From Streptomyces sp. V3I7 (GTDB taxonomy: Bacteria; Actinomycetota; Actinomycetes; Streptomycetales; Streptomycetaceae), in contig NZ_JAUSZK010000001.1 of assembly GCF_030817495.1 (NCBI RefSeq), positions 5,497,001 to 5,561,000 on the forward strand: DNA of 64,000 nucleotides, written 5' to 3'. Positions within the stretch are counted from its first letter, which is position 1. Each line of letters begins with the position of its first letter. The notes under the pieces are model-generated. The model made no database searches. It saw nothing but the letters and a program-made list of their open reading frames with translations, and had not been told where the DNA came from. Below are positions 19,013 through 27,253 of the stretch, in pieces. Position numbers and translations under genes: made by a program.

Positions 19013-19202
19013 CGGCCGTCTCCCGCCCTTCGCTCGTCTCTGTCCGCCCGGTCTCGACGCCGCGCAGCAGCTCGGACATGGCCCGCAGGCCCAGATAGCC
19101 CCGTACGACGCCGTCCTTGAGGTCGGCCGGTACGTCGATGCCGAGCAGCCCGGCGCGGACGTCGAACTCCGCCGCGCCCGCGGCGACTTCGTCAGACGTC
19201 AT
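19005..19202 (-). CDS. Small AtzG/GatC-like amidase partner
   Basis: A 65-residue protein, MTSDEVAAGAAEFDVRAGLL..., whose core (RAGLLGIDVP...GVVRGYLGLRAMSELLRGVE) fits the pattern of DUF4089/AtzG-type subunits: a short helix with LLG, then a helix with spaced aliphatics ending in a leucine pair. AtzG-like proteins embrace amidase-signature enzymes as GatC does GatA. The gene overlaps the aminopeptidase P gene by 11 bp and the amidase gene by 8 bp, consistent with coupled synthesis. The match is by eye and weak in sequence; the context is the stronger evidence. Confidence 0.6.
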   Translation of the reverse strand: MTSDEVAAGAAEFDVRAGLLGIDVPADLKDGVVRGYLGLRAMSELLRGVETGRTETSEGRETADG

Positions 19203-20679
19203 CGGCGCCCGGTTCCCGCGGACCCGCCTCGCGCTGGGCGGCGAGCCACGCCTCGACCTCGTGCGACTCCGTGGGCAGCGCCCGCGTCAGCAGCTTGGCG
19301 CCGGTGGCGGTGATCTGGACGTCGTCCTCGATCCGCACGCCGATGCCGCGCAGTTCCTCGGGCACCAGCTCGTCGTGCGGCTGGAGGTACAGGCCCGGCT
19401 CCATGGTCAGCACGTGGTTCTCGCGCAGGACACCGCCGCCGTAGTACTCCGGCCGGGAGTGCCCGCAGTCGTGGATGTCCAGGCCGAGCATGTGCCCGAA
19501 CCCGTGCAGCGACCAGCGGCGGTACTCCATCGTCGACGGGTCCAGCGCCTCGTCCACGCTGCCCTTGAGCAGGCCGAGCCCGTGCAGGCCCTCGGCGAGC
19601 ACCCGGCTGCACACCGCCTGGATGTCGGCGAACGCGACGCCGGGGGCCATCGCCTCGTAGCCCGCGGTCCGCGACGCGTGCACGATGTCGTACACCGCGC
19701 GCTGCGCGGGGCTGAACGTGCCGGACACCGGAAGCACGCGCGTCACGTCGGCCGTGTAGCAGTGGACGTTCTCCACGCCCATGTCCATCAGCAGGATCTG
19801 GCCCGGCTCCACGACGGCGTCGTTGCGCGACCAGTGCAGGATCGTGGAGCGGGGGCCGCCGGCCGCGATGGAGCTGTAGCCGGGCCCGTTGCCCTCCACG
19901 CGCGCACGCCACGAGAAGACGCCCTCGATGTACCGCTCAGGCGTCAGGGCGTCGGGCCGCAGCCGCCGGGCCACGTCCTCGAAGCCGCGCACCGTCGCGT
20001 CGACCGCGTCCTGGAGCTGGGCGATCTCCCACTCGTCCTTCACCAGGCGCAGCTCGGACAGCACACTCGCGAGCAGCGCGTCCCGCTCCCTGTTCTCGGG
20101 CGTGACCGGCAGCCACCCCGACTCCATCCAGCCGTCGATCCCGCGGTCGTAGCCGCGCAGGACCCGCAGCCGCGGCGAGGACGCCACCGGCGCCAGCGCC
20201 TTCGGCAGCTCCGTCAGCGGACGAGTCTCGATCTCCAGACGGACGGCCTTCTCGCCGGGCGAGTAGCACCGGCCGTGCCAGACCTCGCCGTGGATCCGGT
20301 CGAGGTACTGGGCGCCGCTCGAGGCGTCCGACCGCGGCTGCGCGTAGAGGACGGCGTCATGGCCGTCGCCCGAAGGGTGCAGCACCAGCACGGAGTCGGG
20401 ATCCTGGTCGCCGGTCAGCCAGATGAAGTCGCTGCCCCCGCGGAACTCGTGGGGCGCGCCGAAGGTACGGGAGTGGATGTTCCCGGTGGGGATCACCAGG
20501 GTGTCCCCCGGGAACGCCGCCGAGAGGAGCGCCCGGCGTCGGGCGAGCTGCTTCACCTGGGGGACCGGAGTGAGGTCGACGTCCTCCTCGCGCCAGCCCG
20601 ACCCCATGAGGTCCAGGAACTTCTGCGGAATGGCATCGTCGTGGGTTCCCGAGATCTCTTCCCGCCCGATGTTGCCCAT
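19192..20679 (-). CDS. pepP: Aminopeptidase P (Xaa-Pro aminopeptidase)
   Basis: M24B metallopeptidase that releases an N-terminal residue before proline. The 495-residue protein has the N-terminal creatinase-like domain (about 40-190) and a C-terminal pita-bread domain with all metal ligands: D299 (LLMDMGVE), D311 (TADVTRV), H396 (HGFGHMLGLDIHD), E427 (TMEPGLY) and E451 (VRIEDDV). AAGGAAA precedes ATG 20679. Streptomyces has housekeeping pepP copies; this one sits inside a biosynthetic-looking operon, so it may process a peptide intermediate or protect the host from one (inference). Confidence 0.93.
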   Translation of the reverse strand: MGNIGREEISGTHDDAIPQKFLDLMGSGWREEDVDLTPVPQVKQLARRRALLSAAFPGDTLVIPTGNIHSRTFGAPHEFRGGSDFIWLTGDQDPDSVLVLHPSGDGHDAVLYAQPRSDASSGAQYLDRIHGEVWHGRCYSPGEKAVRLEIETRPLTELPKALAPVASSPRLRVLRGYDRGIDGWMESGWLPVTPENRERDALLASVLSELRLVKDEWEIAQLQDAVDATVRGFEDVARRLRPDALTPERYIEGVFSWRARVEGNGPGYSSIAAGGPRSTILHWSRNDAVVEPGQILLMDMGVENVHCYTADVTRVLPVSGTFSPAQRAVYDIVHASRTAGYEAMAPGVAFADIQAVCSRVLAEGLHGLGLLKGSVDEALDPSTMEYRRWSLHGFGHMLGLDIHDCGHSRPEYYGGGVLRENHVLTMEPGLYLQPHDELVPEELRGIGVRIEDDVQITATGAKLLTRALPTESHEVEAWLAAQREAGPREPGADDV

Positions 20680-20693
20680 GGGTGTTTCCTTTT

Positions 20694-21698
20694 CTACTGC
20701 CTAGTGATGTCCCCGTCGACCGGGGCTTGCGTGACGCTCCCGGGCCGGGGGCCCGTTTCGCTGAACTCCCCAGCCGAATCAGGGTAGTTCACCAGGTGAG
20801 CGCAGGTGATCAGGTCGAGATAGGCGCACCCCGTGGAGGCGAACAGGGTGCGCCGACGCGCGAGGTGGGCCGCCTCGGACGTGACGAGGGCGGCCAGTTC
20901 GATCGCGTCGGCGTGGCTCCCGCCCGCCTCCGCGATCGCCGTGCCCAGGTCCTCCACGACGACCAGACTGGAGCGCAGCAGATCGCCGGACACCTCCCGG
21001 GACGCGGTGGTGTGCGCGCCCATGCAGTTGATGTGCACGTGCTCGGGCAGCGGTTCCGGCAGCGGCAGCGGGTCCGTCGACAGGGTCGCGGTCGACAGGA
21101 CGTCCGCGCCCCGGCCGGCCTCCTCGGGGGAGGCGCACACCACGACCCGTACCGGCCTGCCGTGCACCGTGCGCGCCGTCTCGGCGATGTCGCGGGCGAA
21201 CGCCTCGGCGTTGCGCGCGGTCCGCGACCAGACCCGGATCTCCGCCAGGTCCCGTACCGCCGACACCCCGAGGAACTGCTGGCGCGCCTGGACCCCCGAG
21301 CCGAGGATCGCGAGGACCCGGCTGTCGGGCGCCGCGCACGCGTCGGTCACCAGGGCCGTCACCGCCGCGCACTTCAGGTTGGTGACGGCGGTGCCGTCCA
21401 GCGTGCCGAGGAACCGCCCGGTGGAGACGGAGAACATCGGCACGACGGCCGTCACGGTCGAGCCGTGGCCCGGCACGGGCGAGGACACGATCGTGGCGAC
21501 CTTGTTGACGTACAGGTCGTGGTCGGGGGAGACGGCGGGCATCGAGATGAACTTCCCGCCCGCCGGGCCCTCGACCGTCTCGCGCGGCGGCACGCGCATC
21601 CGTGCCACCGCCCCGTCCAGCAGGCTCGCGCGCATCGCCCCCGCCAGCGACCGGATGCGCGGCAGGGACGACGCGGGGCGAGCCTCGGTCACCGTCAC
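20694..21698 (-). CDS. Ornithine cyclodeaminase/mu-crystallin family enzyme
   Basis: NAD(P)-dependent enzyme of 334 residues. Family features: GGKFISMPAVSPDHDLYVNKVATI near the N-terminus, a Rossmann motif GSGVQARQQF, DLAEIRVWSRT and the C-terminal VVVEDLGTAIAEAGG. Members cyclise ornithine, reduce imines (ketimine reductase) or, as in SbnB, act oxidatively on amino-acid conjugates in antibiotic or siderophore pathways. The start is GTG 21698, overlapping the upstream stop as GTGA. Being next to an alpha-oxoamine synthase, it might reduce an imine derived from an alpha-amino ketone (inference). Confidence 0.88.
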   Translation of the reverse strand: MTVTEARPASSLPRIRSLAGAMRASLLDGAVARMRVPPRETVEGPAGGKFISMPAVSPDHDLYVNKVATIVSSPVPGHGSTVTAVVPMFSVSTGRFLGTLDGTAVTNLKCAAVTALVTDACAAPDSRVLAILGSGVQARQQFLGVSAVRDLAEIRVWSRTARNAEAFARDIAETARTVHGRPVRVVVCASPEEAGRGADVLSTATLSTDPLPLPEPLPEHVHINCMGAHTTASREVSGDLLRSSLVVVEDLGTAIAEAGGSHADAIELAALVTSEAAHLARRRTLFASTGCAYLDLITCAHLVNYPDSAGEFSETGPRPGSVTQAPVDGDITRQ

Positions 21699-22951
21699 AG
21701 GAACCCGTCCAGCACGTCCTCCAGCACGGTGACGAAGTCCTCCGTCATCGCCGACGTCATGTCACCGCGCAGCATCAGGCGGATGCCGGCCTGCCCCTTG
21801 GGCACGATCGGGAAGAACATCGCCGAGGTGTAGTAGCCGCGCTCGTACAGCTCGGTGGCCAGCTGCACCGCCCACTCGTTCTCGCCCACGGTGACGAACT
21901 TGATGTGCGAGCCGGTGCCGCGGATGTCGCGCCCCTTCATCCGCTCGTCGAAGATGCGGATGTTCTCCGCCAGTTGGCGCTGGCGCACCCCCAGCTCCGG
22001 CGAGCGGTGGACGGCGATGCTGCCCAGCGTCGTCCCGATCGCCGCCGTGCGCAGCCCCTGCGACCAGCCCATCGGGCCGGAGCGGTAGAGGAAGTCGAAC
22101 ACGCCGGACGAGCCCAGCATGGCGATGCCGCCCGTGCTGCCGAACGCCTTGGCCGTCGACGCGACGATCATGGTCCGCTCGTCCAGCTCCCGGTACACCG
22201 AGCGAGCGTAGCCCTCGCCGCGCTCGCCCTGCGTGGACAGCGCGTGCGAGTCGTCCATGTAGACGTACATGCCGTACCGCTCCTGAAGGGCCCGGATGCC
22301 CTCCAGGTCGGCCCGCCCGCCCGTGGAGTAGACGCCCTCGCACACGTAGGCCACCCGCGGGTACTTGCGGCAGACGTCCGCCAGGAACTCCATGTCGTTG
22401 TGCGGACAGGTCAGCACCAGCGTCTCGTCCGCCACGACGGGCTTGACGAAGTTCATCGAGAAGTGCGCGAACCGGTCGAACACCACGACCAGCGGATCGG
22501 AGTCGGTCAGATGCCCCGACGCCAGGATCGGCAGGACCGCGGAGCTGATCACCCCGCACGAGATCGACGGCAGCACCCGCGTCCCGAACAGCTCGGAGAG
22601 CTCCTCCTCCAGCCGGTGCGCGGCCTCCAGCCGGATCCGGAACTCGGCCATGGCGAGCCCGGTGATCTGCTCCTCCCGCAGGGCCTCGATGCCCGCCTCG
22701 ACGACCGTCGGGTGGCTGTTGAGACCCAGGTACGAACAGGAGGAGAGGTTGAGGAACTCGTGCCCGGTGCGTACGTCCCGCAGCCGGTTCTGGCCCTTCG
22801 TGGCGTCCACGCGGATGTCCAGCATCCCGTGCTCCGCCGACAGCCCCCAGGCCGCCTCGGCCGCCGGGACCATCCGCTGGTTGTTCCGGAACCGGTGCGG
22901 GCCCATCGACGTCTCGGGCGGCGCGCCGGTCACCGTGTCGCTGCTGTGCAT
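21695..22951 (-). CDS. Alpha-oxoamine synthase-like PLP enzyme (ALAS/KBL/BioF fold)
   Basis: PLP enzyme of fold type I, 418 residues, which in this family joins an amino acid to an acyl-CoA with loss of CO2 to give an alpha-amino ketone. Visible are NLSSCSYLGLNSHP (67-81), the cofactor-stacking region, YVYMDDSHALSTQG (PLP aspartate and histidine near 233-236) and the Schiff-base lysine K268 in ASTAKAFGSTGG. AAGGAG lies just before ATG 22951. The N-terminal 45 residues are longer than in KBL. It overlaps the upstream esterase gene by 22 bp and the downstream cyclodeaminase-like gene by four. Substrates unknown. Confidence 0.87.
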   Translation of the reverse strand: MHSSDTVTGAPPETSMGPHRFRNNQRMVPAAEAAWGLSAEHGMLDIRVDATKGQNRLRDVRTGHEFLNLSSCSYLGLNSHPTVVEAGIEALREEQITGLAMAEFRIRLEAAHRLEEELSELFGTRVLPSISCGVISSAVLPILASGHLTDSDPLVVVFDRFAHFSMNFVKPVVADETLVLTCPHNDMEFLADVCRKYPRVAYVCEGVYSTGGRADLEGIRALQERYGMYVYMDDSHALSTQGERGEGYARSVYRELDERTMIVASTAKAFGSTGGIAMLGSSGVFDFLYRSGPMGWSQGLRTAAIGTTLGSIAVHRSPELGVRQRQLAENIRIFDERMKGRDIRGTGSHIKFVTVGENEWAVQLATELYERGYYTSAMFFPIVPKGQAGIRLMLRGDMTSAMTEDFVTVLEDVLDGFL

Positions 22952-23907
22952 GAGTCTCCTTGTGCCGTGACACCAGGGGCCGCGGGCGCCGCGCCGGGCG
23001 CCCGCAGGAAGGCGCCGAGCCGCTCCAGCGCCGTACGCGCCTTGGCCAGCCGCGTGTGGTGCAGATGCCAGACGTGGACCATGCCGGGCCAGACCTCGAT
23101 CGTGGCCGGTACGCCCGCCTTCGCCAGCTTGGCCGCGAACCGCTCGGAGTCGCTGTGCAGCATCTCCCGCTCGCCCACCTGGAAGAGGACCGGCGGAAGG
23201 CCGTCCACCTCGGCGTAGAGCGCCGAGACGTACGGCGTCTCGGGCGCCGTACCGGCCAGATAGGCCGCCGCGACGTCGTCCACCACCGAGCGGCTGAGCA
23301 TCGGGTCGATGCTCTCCTTCGAGGTGAACGTCTCGCCGGTGCCGGCCAGGTCCAGCCAGGGTGAGACGCAGGCCGCCGCCCGGGGCATGGGCAGCCCCCG
23401 GTCCCGGGCCGCGACCAGCATCGCCAGCACCAGGCCGCCGCCGGCGGAGTCACCGGCCACCACGATCGACTCGGGCGCCCAGCCCTCCTTCAGGAGCGCG
23501 GCGTACACGTCGACCGCGTCCTGAAGCGCCGCCGGGTACTTGTGCTCCGGCGCCCGGCGGTACTGCGGGTGCAGGAACGCGTATCCGGCGTGCCGCGCCG
23601 CCTCGGCCACCATGCCGCCGTGGCTGCGCTGCGAGCCGAACACGTAGCCGCCGCCGTGCAGCCAGATGCCGATCCGGCCGGGGTCGGCCACGGGCGGAGT
23701 GAGCAGATAACCGGGCACGCCGCCCACCGCCCGCTCGGTCACCTCGACGTCGGCGGCGACGGGGGTGCCCCAGTGGTCGTAGAACTCGCGGCCCTCGAAG
23801 AGGTCCTCGGGCCAGGCGTCGGCCTGCAACAGGTCGAGCAGATCGGCCAGTTCCCTCTCGTCCTCGGCGGTCATGCCGGGGACGTCCGGGCGGTGCGGCA
23901 GCGACAT
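22930..23907 (-). CDS. Alpha/beta hydrolase, HSL-family esterase
   Basis: Hormone-sensitive-lipase-type esterase of 325 residues: oxyanion motif HGGG (84-87) in GIWLHGGGYVFGS, nucleophile S154 in VAGDSAGGG, acid D253 (MLHSDSERF) and base H278 (WPGMVHVW). ATG 23907 is preferred to a GTG/Arg-rich extension up to 23964 that overlaps the upstream gene. It follows the uncharacterised HxD gene by 7 bp and overlaps the oxoamine synthase gene by 22 bp. In a biosynthetic operon it could cleave an ester, lactone or thioester (inference). Confidence 0.88.
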   Translation of the reverse strand: MSLPHRPDVPGMTAEDERELADLLDLLQADAWPEDLFEGREFYDHWGTPVAADVEVTERAVGGVPGYLLTPPVADPGRIGIWLHGGGYVFGSQRSHGGMVAEAARHAGYAFLHPQYRRAPEHKYPAALQDAVDVYAALLKEGWAPESIVVAGDSAGGGLVLAMLVAARDRGLPMPRAAACVSPWLDLAGTGETFTSKESIDPMLSRSVVDDVAAAYLAGTAPETPYVSALYAEVDGLPPVLFQVGEREMLHSDSERFAAKLAKAGVPATIEVWPGMVHVWHLHHTRLAKARTALERLGAFLRAPGAAPAAPGVTAQGDSCTAATR

Positions 23908-23914
23908 GAGCGCC

Positions 23915-24844
23915 TCAGCTCGCGGGAGTGGTCGGGACCTGGGCGGCGGGCGTCGCCCCCACACCGAGGTGGTAGCGGCTGTGGTCGGCGGTGTCGTTCC
24001 CCGGCACCTGCATGTTCACCTCCGGCATGGCGAGCCGGTAGTGGCGGTACCAGGTGTTGAGGTTCTCGCCGTCGGTGAACTGCAGCTCGATGTGGCGCAG
24101 CGGGCGCTTGCCGGGCTTGCCGGCGTCCGTCAGGTACGGGGCGGAACCGGCGTGCGCGAGACCGCCGGCGACCTCGTTGTTGAGGACGACCATGACCATG
24201 TCGTTCTGCAGGTCGACGTCGAGGGCGAGCGCGTGGTCGGCGAGGATCGCGTCGGCGTACTCCTGCTTGACCGCGACGTTGTAGCTGTGCGGCATCAGCT
24301 CGATCAGGTCCGCCGGGTCGACTCCGTTGGCGCGGCAGAACTCGCGGGTGTCGCACACGATCGGCAGCCCGCCGGAGATGTTGGTGTACGGGCCGTAGAC
24401 GTTGCCGATGAACGTCGTCGCGGCGTCGAAGTGGACGCACTTGGTGGTCAGGAACTCGCGCGACTCGGTGTGGTCGGAGTTGGGCGTGAAGTGGGTGTTC
24501 TTGTTGAACCCGTCCACGTCCATGCTGGCGACCTGGTCGTAGCCCATGACGACCGGGGTGTACTTCGTGAGGTCGATCTCCGCGGTGAACGCCTTGAAGA
24601 CCGACTCCAGGTAGTCGCGGGCCAGGGCGGCGTGGGCCTCGTCGTGGAGGTCCATGCCGTGCCGGGCGAGCAGCGCGCTCGCGCCGTGGCAGACGGCGAG
24701 GCCCTCGCCGTCCGCGACCAGCTCGATGAGCCGGGTGACCAGTTCGTCCGGCACGCTGCCGAAGCGGCCGTCGACCAGCTCCACCTCGTAACCGGAGACG
24801 TCGACCATGGCCTTGTTGACGGTGTCTGCAAACGTGGTGCTCAC
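23915..24844 (-). CDS. Uncharacterised protein with HxD motif, possible Fe(II) oxygenase
   Basis: A 309-residue cytoplasmic protein I do not recognise with certainty. Residues 138-140 are H-F-D within KCVHFDAATTFIGNVYGPY, followed by GGLPIVCDTREFC, NNEVAGGLAHAGS and RPLRHIELQF (H251); the H-x-D followed by a distant His and Arg recalls non-haem Fe(II)/2-oxoglutarate oxygenases, but spacing and fold are unproven. GTG 24844 is chosen because GGAGG precedes it by 5 nt; a longer start at 24856 has none. It lies between the CoA lyase and the esterase in the left arm of the cluster. Confidence 0.7.
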   Translation of the reverse strand: MSTTFADTVNKAMVDVSGYEVELVDGRFGSVPDELVTRLIELVADGEGLAVCHGASALLARHGMDLHDEAHAALARDYLESVFKAFTAEIDLTKYTPVVMGYDQVASMDVDGFNKNTHFTPNSDHTESREFLTTKCVHFDAATTFIGNVYGPYTNISGGLPIVCDTREFCRANGVDPADLIELMPHSYNVAVKQEYADAILADHALALDVDLQNDMVMVVLNNEVAGGLAHAGSAPYLTDAGKPGKRPLRHIELQFTDGENLNTWYRHYRLAMPEVNMQVPGNDTADHSRYHLGVGATPAAQVPTTPAS

Positions 24845-24905
24845 AATGTCCTCCACAGGAACCGGAGAGCCGTTCTGGCGGGCGGGAGTGGCGCGGTGGG
24901 CGGGG

Positions 24906-25754
24906 TCAGCGGACAGGGCGGGCGATTCCCTCGTGCAGCGCGAGCATCCGCCGGGCCTTCAGGACGAAGGGCGGCGCGAGCACCCGGTCCTTGCTGACGG
25001 CGAAGCCCGCTTCGTTGGCCTCGTAGTCCTTGATGGTCTGGCGGTAGTCGTCCAGCTCCTGCGGGGTGACGCTGAAGGTGTCCACGATCGCGTCGACCTG
25101 CTTGGGGTGGATGGCGGCCTTGCCGGTGAAGCCGCACCGCCGGGCGGCCTCGCACTGCTCGCGGACCACGTCCATGTCCCACAGCTCGAAGGAGTTGGTG
25201 TCGATGGCGGGCAGGCCGTAACGGGAGGCCGCCACGCACAACTGGCTGCGCGCACGGGCCAGGTACGGCTCGTCGGGCGCCCACATCTCGGCGACCAGGT
25301 CGGCCTGGCCGAAGCAGAGCCCGTCGCTGGCGGCGGCGATGTCGAAGGCGTTCTCGACCGCGTCCACCGTCTCGATGAAGCTGCAGATCTCCGGCGGGTT
25401 CGCCAGCTTGGACAGCAGCGACCGGTAGATCGCCACGTCCCGGCCGGCCGCGACCTTGGGCACGAGCACCGTGCGGACGGGCAACCCGCCGACCTCGCCG
25501 CCGAGTTCGAGCAGCAGCTGGAGGTCGAGCAGACCGTCCGGGGTCTCGATGGTGTTGACGCGCATCGACACCCCCGACAGCCCCGTCCCGGAGAGGTCGA
25601 CGCTGCGCAACTGATCGCGCGCCGCGGGCTTGTTGTGCTTGGGCACGGAGTCCTCGAGGTCGAGGACCAGCGCGATGGAGTGCCTGGGCACGTTCTTCAG
25701 CAGGTTGGCCGCGCGCGAGGCCGGGACGTAGAAGAGGCAGGGATCGACGTTCAC
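24906..25754 (-). CDS. HpcH/HpaI-family CoA-ester lyase (citrate lyase beta-like)
   Basis: TIM-barrel lyase of 282 residues that cleaves or forms malyl-CoA, citramalyl-CoA or related beta-hydroxyacyl-CoA bonds with Mg2+. Seen are LFYVPASRA at the start, ALVLDLEDSVP (28-38), the substrate arginine R65 (SMRVNT), FIETVDAVENAF, FGQADLVAE and GFTGKAAIHPKQ. The longer frame to 25970 is rejected: GTG 25754 overlaps the stop of the upstream oxygenase gene (GTGA) and has GGGAGG before it. Next to a MaoC hydratase and a LeuA-like synthase, it suggests CoA-bound branched-acid chemistry (inference). Confidence 0.88.
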   Translation of the reverse strand: MNVDPCLFYVPASRAANLLKNVPRHSIALVLDLEDSVPKHNKPAARDQLRSVDLSGTGLSGVSMRVNTIETPDGLLDLQLLLELGGEVGGLPVRTVLVPKVAAGRDVAIYRSLLSKLANPPEICSFIETVDAVENAFDIAAASDGLCFGQADLVAEMWAPDEPYLARARSQLCVAASRYGLPAIDTNSFELWDMDVVREQCEAARRCGFTGKAAIHPKQVDAIVDTFSVTPQELDDYRQTIKDYEANEAGFAVSKDRVLAPPFVLKARRMLALHEGIARPVR

Positions 25755-26704
25755 GACCGGGCCTCCCGTCCGAAGAGCGCGTCCATCTTCTGCAGCGAGA
25801 ACGTCTCGTAGCGGATCGGCTCGTACTTGCTGGGCCGGGTCCGGGTGAACTTCGGGAACGACTCGATGACGGCGTCGTCGTTGGCCAGCTTGAAGAACAC
25901 GATCGACTGACGCGGACGTTCCACGAGCCGGACCCGGTGCGGGGTGGAGACGTACTCGTCGTTCGACCAACGGGCCATCAGGTCACCGATGTTGACGATG
26001 AACCAGTCGCGCTCGGGCACCTCCACGTCCAGCCAGTTGCCCGCCACGTCCCGCAGCTGGAGGCCCGGCCCGTCCTCGGTCAGCAGCGTGACCAGCGTGC
26101 CGTCGGTGTGCTCGCCCATCCCCTGGTCGTTGAGGAACTCCTCGCGCACGCCTGGGTAGAACTGCGAGCGCAGCGAGTCGTTGGAGCGGTCGGTGCGGGT
26201 GGCGAAGAAGTCGCGCGGCAGCTCCAGGGCGACCGTCAGCAGCTCGGTCACCCGCGCGGCCACGCCCTCGCACGCGGCGAAGTACGCCTTCAGCGCGGCC
26301 CGCAGCGCGGCACCGTCCTCGTCGCCGGGGAAGGGGAGTTCCTCGGCGTCGTCCAGCACGAGGCGGCCGACGCTGAACTTCTCGACGTAGTCGGACGGCA
26401 TGCCCTGCTTGCCGGTGTAGGCGAAGGCGTTCTCCGACAGCAGCGCGCTGTAGCCGTAGGGGCTGTAGTCGTTGTCGCCGCGGGCCGTGCTGGTGCGCAT
26501 GGGCAGCGCGTTCTTCTCGGCGGCCGGCCGGCGGAAGAAGTCGAGGGAGAGGTCGTAGGCGTCGTCGAAGATCTTCCGGTCGACGCCGTGGCCGCGGACG
26601 ACGAAGAAGCCGACCTCGGTGCAGGCGCGGGAGATCTCGTCCGCGACCTTCTCCTCACCTCCGTCCCTGGCCTCTTCGAGGTTGATCACAGGAAGTGCGT
26701 TCAT
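25751..26704 (-). CDS. Isopenicillin N synthase-like Fe(II)/2OG oxygenase
   Basis: Non-haem iron oxygenase of 317 residues. The DIOX_N domain begins LPVINLEEARDG; the 2OG-FeII_Oxy core contains the facial triad H199-x-D201 (GEHTDGT) and H256 (VSTPHRVRL), with 2-oxoglutarate-binding R265-x-S267. All key residues are present, so hydroxylation, desaturation or cyclisation of a cluster intermediate is expected; which one is not predictable. It follows the MaoC gene by 15 bp and overlaps the CoA lyase gene by four bases. Confidence 0.93.
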   Translation of the reverse strand: MNALPVINLEEARDGGEEKVADEISRACTEVGFFVVRGHGVDRKIFDDAYDLSLDFFRRPAAEKNALPMRTSTARGDNDYSPYGYSALLSENAFAYTGKQGMPSDYVEKFSVGRLVLDDAEELPFPGDEDGAALRAALKAYFAACEGVAARVTELLTVALELPRDFFATRTDRSNDSLRSQFYPGVREEFLNDQGMGEHTDGTLVTLLTEDGPGLQLRDVAGNWLDVEVPERDWFIVNIGDLMARWSNDEYVSTPHRVRLVERPRQSIVFFKLANDDAVIESFPKFTRTRPSKYEPIRYETFSLQKMDALFGREARS

Positions 26705-26719
26705 GGTGCCTCTCCTGTC

Positions 26720-27253
26720 TCAGAGCTGCGGATCGGCAGCCGGGGTGTGCGGGTCGCGCACGGTGGCGAGGACGGTGCGGTCGAACTCGATGACCTGGAC
26801 GCCGTCCTGGTTGCGCCCGATGGTGTGGACGGTGACGATGCCCTCGCCCGGCCGGGAGGCGGACAGGCGCTTGGAGACGATCTCGGTCTCGGCGTACAGG
26901 GTGTCCCCGACGAACACGGGGGCCTGGAGCCGGACGCTGTCCCAGCCGAGGTTGGCGACGGCCTTCTGGCTGATGGTCTTGACCGTCATGCCGTTGACGA
27001 TGCCGAAGGTCACCAGGCTGGAGACCAGCAGCCGCTTGAACGGGGTACCGGACGCGTAGACCTCGTCGATGTGCAGCGGGTGCTGGTTGAGGCAGAGCAG
27101 CGAGCTCCAGATGTTGTCCGTCGCGGTGATCGTGCGGCCGGGACGGTGCTCGAAGACATGGCCGACGACGTAGTCCTCGTACCGGAGGCCCTCGTCCTCG
27201 CGGAACCGTCCGGGCTCCACCTCGCGGTACGTCGACCAGGTGGGCTCGCTCAT
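26720..27253 (-). CDS. MaoC-family (hot-dog) hydratase/dehydratase
   Basis: A 177-residue hot-dog-fold protein expected to hydrate or dehydrate an enoyl-CoA thioester. The catalytic hydratase motif is seen as TATDNIWSSLLCLNQHPLHIDE (D46, N56, H61), and FKRLLVSSLVTFGIVNGMTV is the usual following helix; this pattern resembles mesaconyl-CoA/beta-methylmalyl-CoA dehydratases. It overlaps the LeuA-like gene by four bases (ATGA). With the citrate-lyase-like enzyme two genes on, a mesaconyl/methylmalyl-type pair is conceivable but not shown. Confidence 0.88.
   Translation of the reverse strand: MSEPTWSTYREVEPGRFREDEGLRYEDYVVGHVFEHRPGRTITATDNIWSSLLCLNQHPLHIDEVYASGTPFKRLLVSSLVTFGIVNGMTVKTISQKAVANLGWDSVRLQAPVFVGDTLYAETEIVSKRLSASRPGEGIVTVHTIGRNQDGVQVIEFDRTVLATVRDPHTPAADPQL

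Noticed and set aside
24906..25970. Longer CoA-lyase frame starting at 25970
   Set aside because: The extra 72 codons lie antiparallel in frame to nothing conserved and overlap the oxygenase gene; GTG 25754 gives the family N-terminus and a GTGA overlap.
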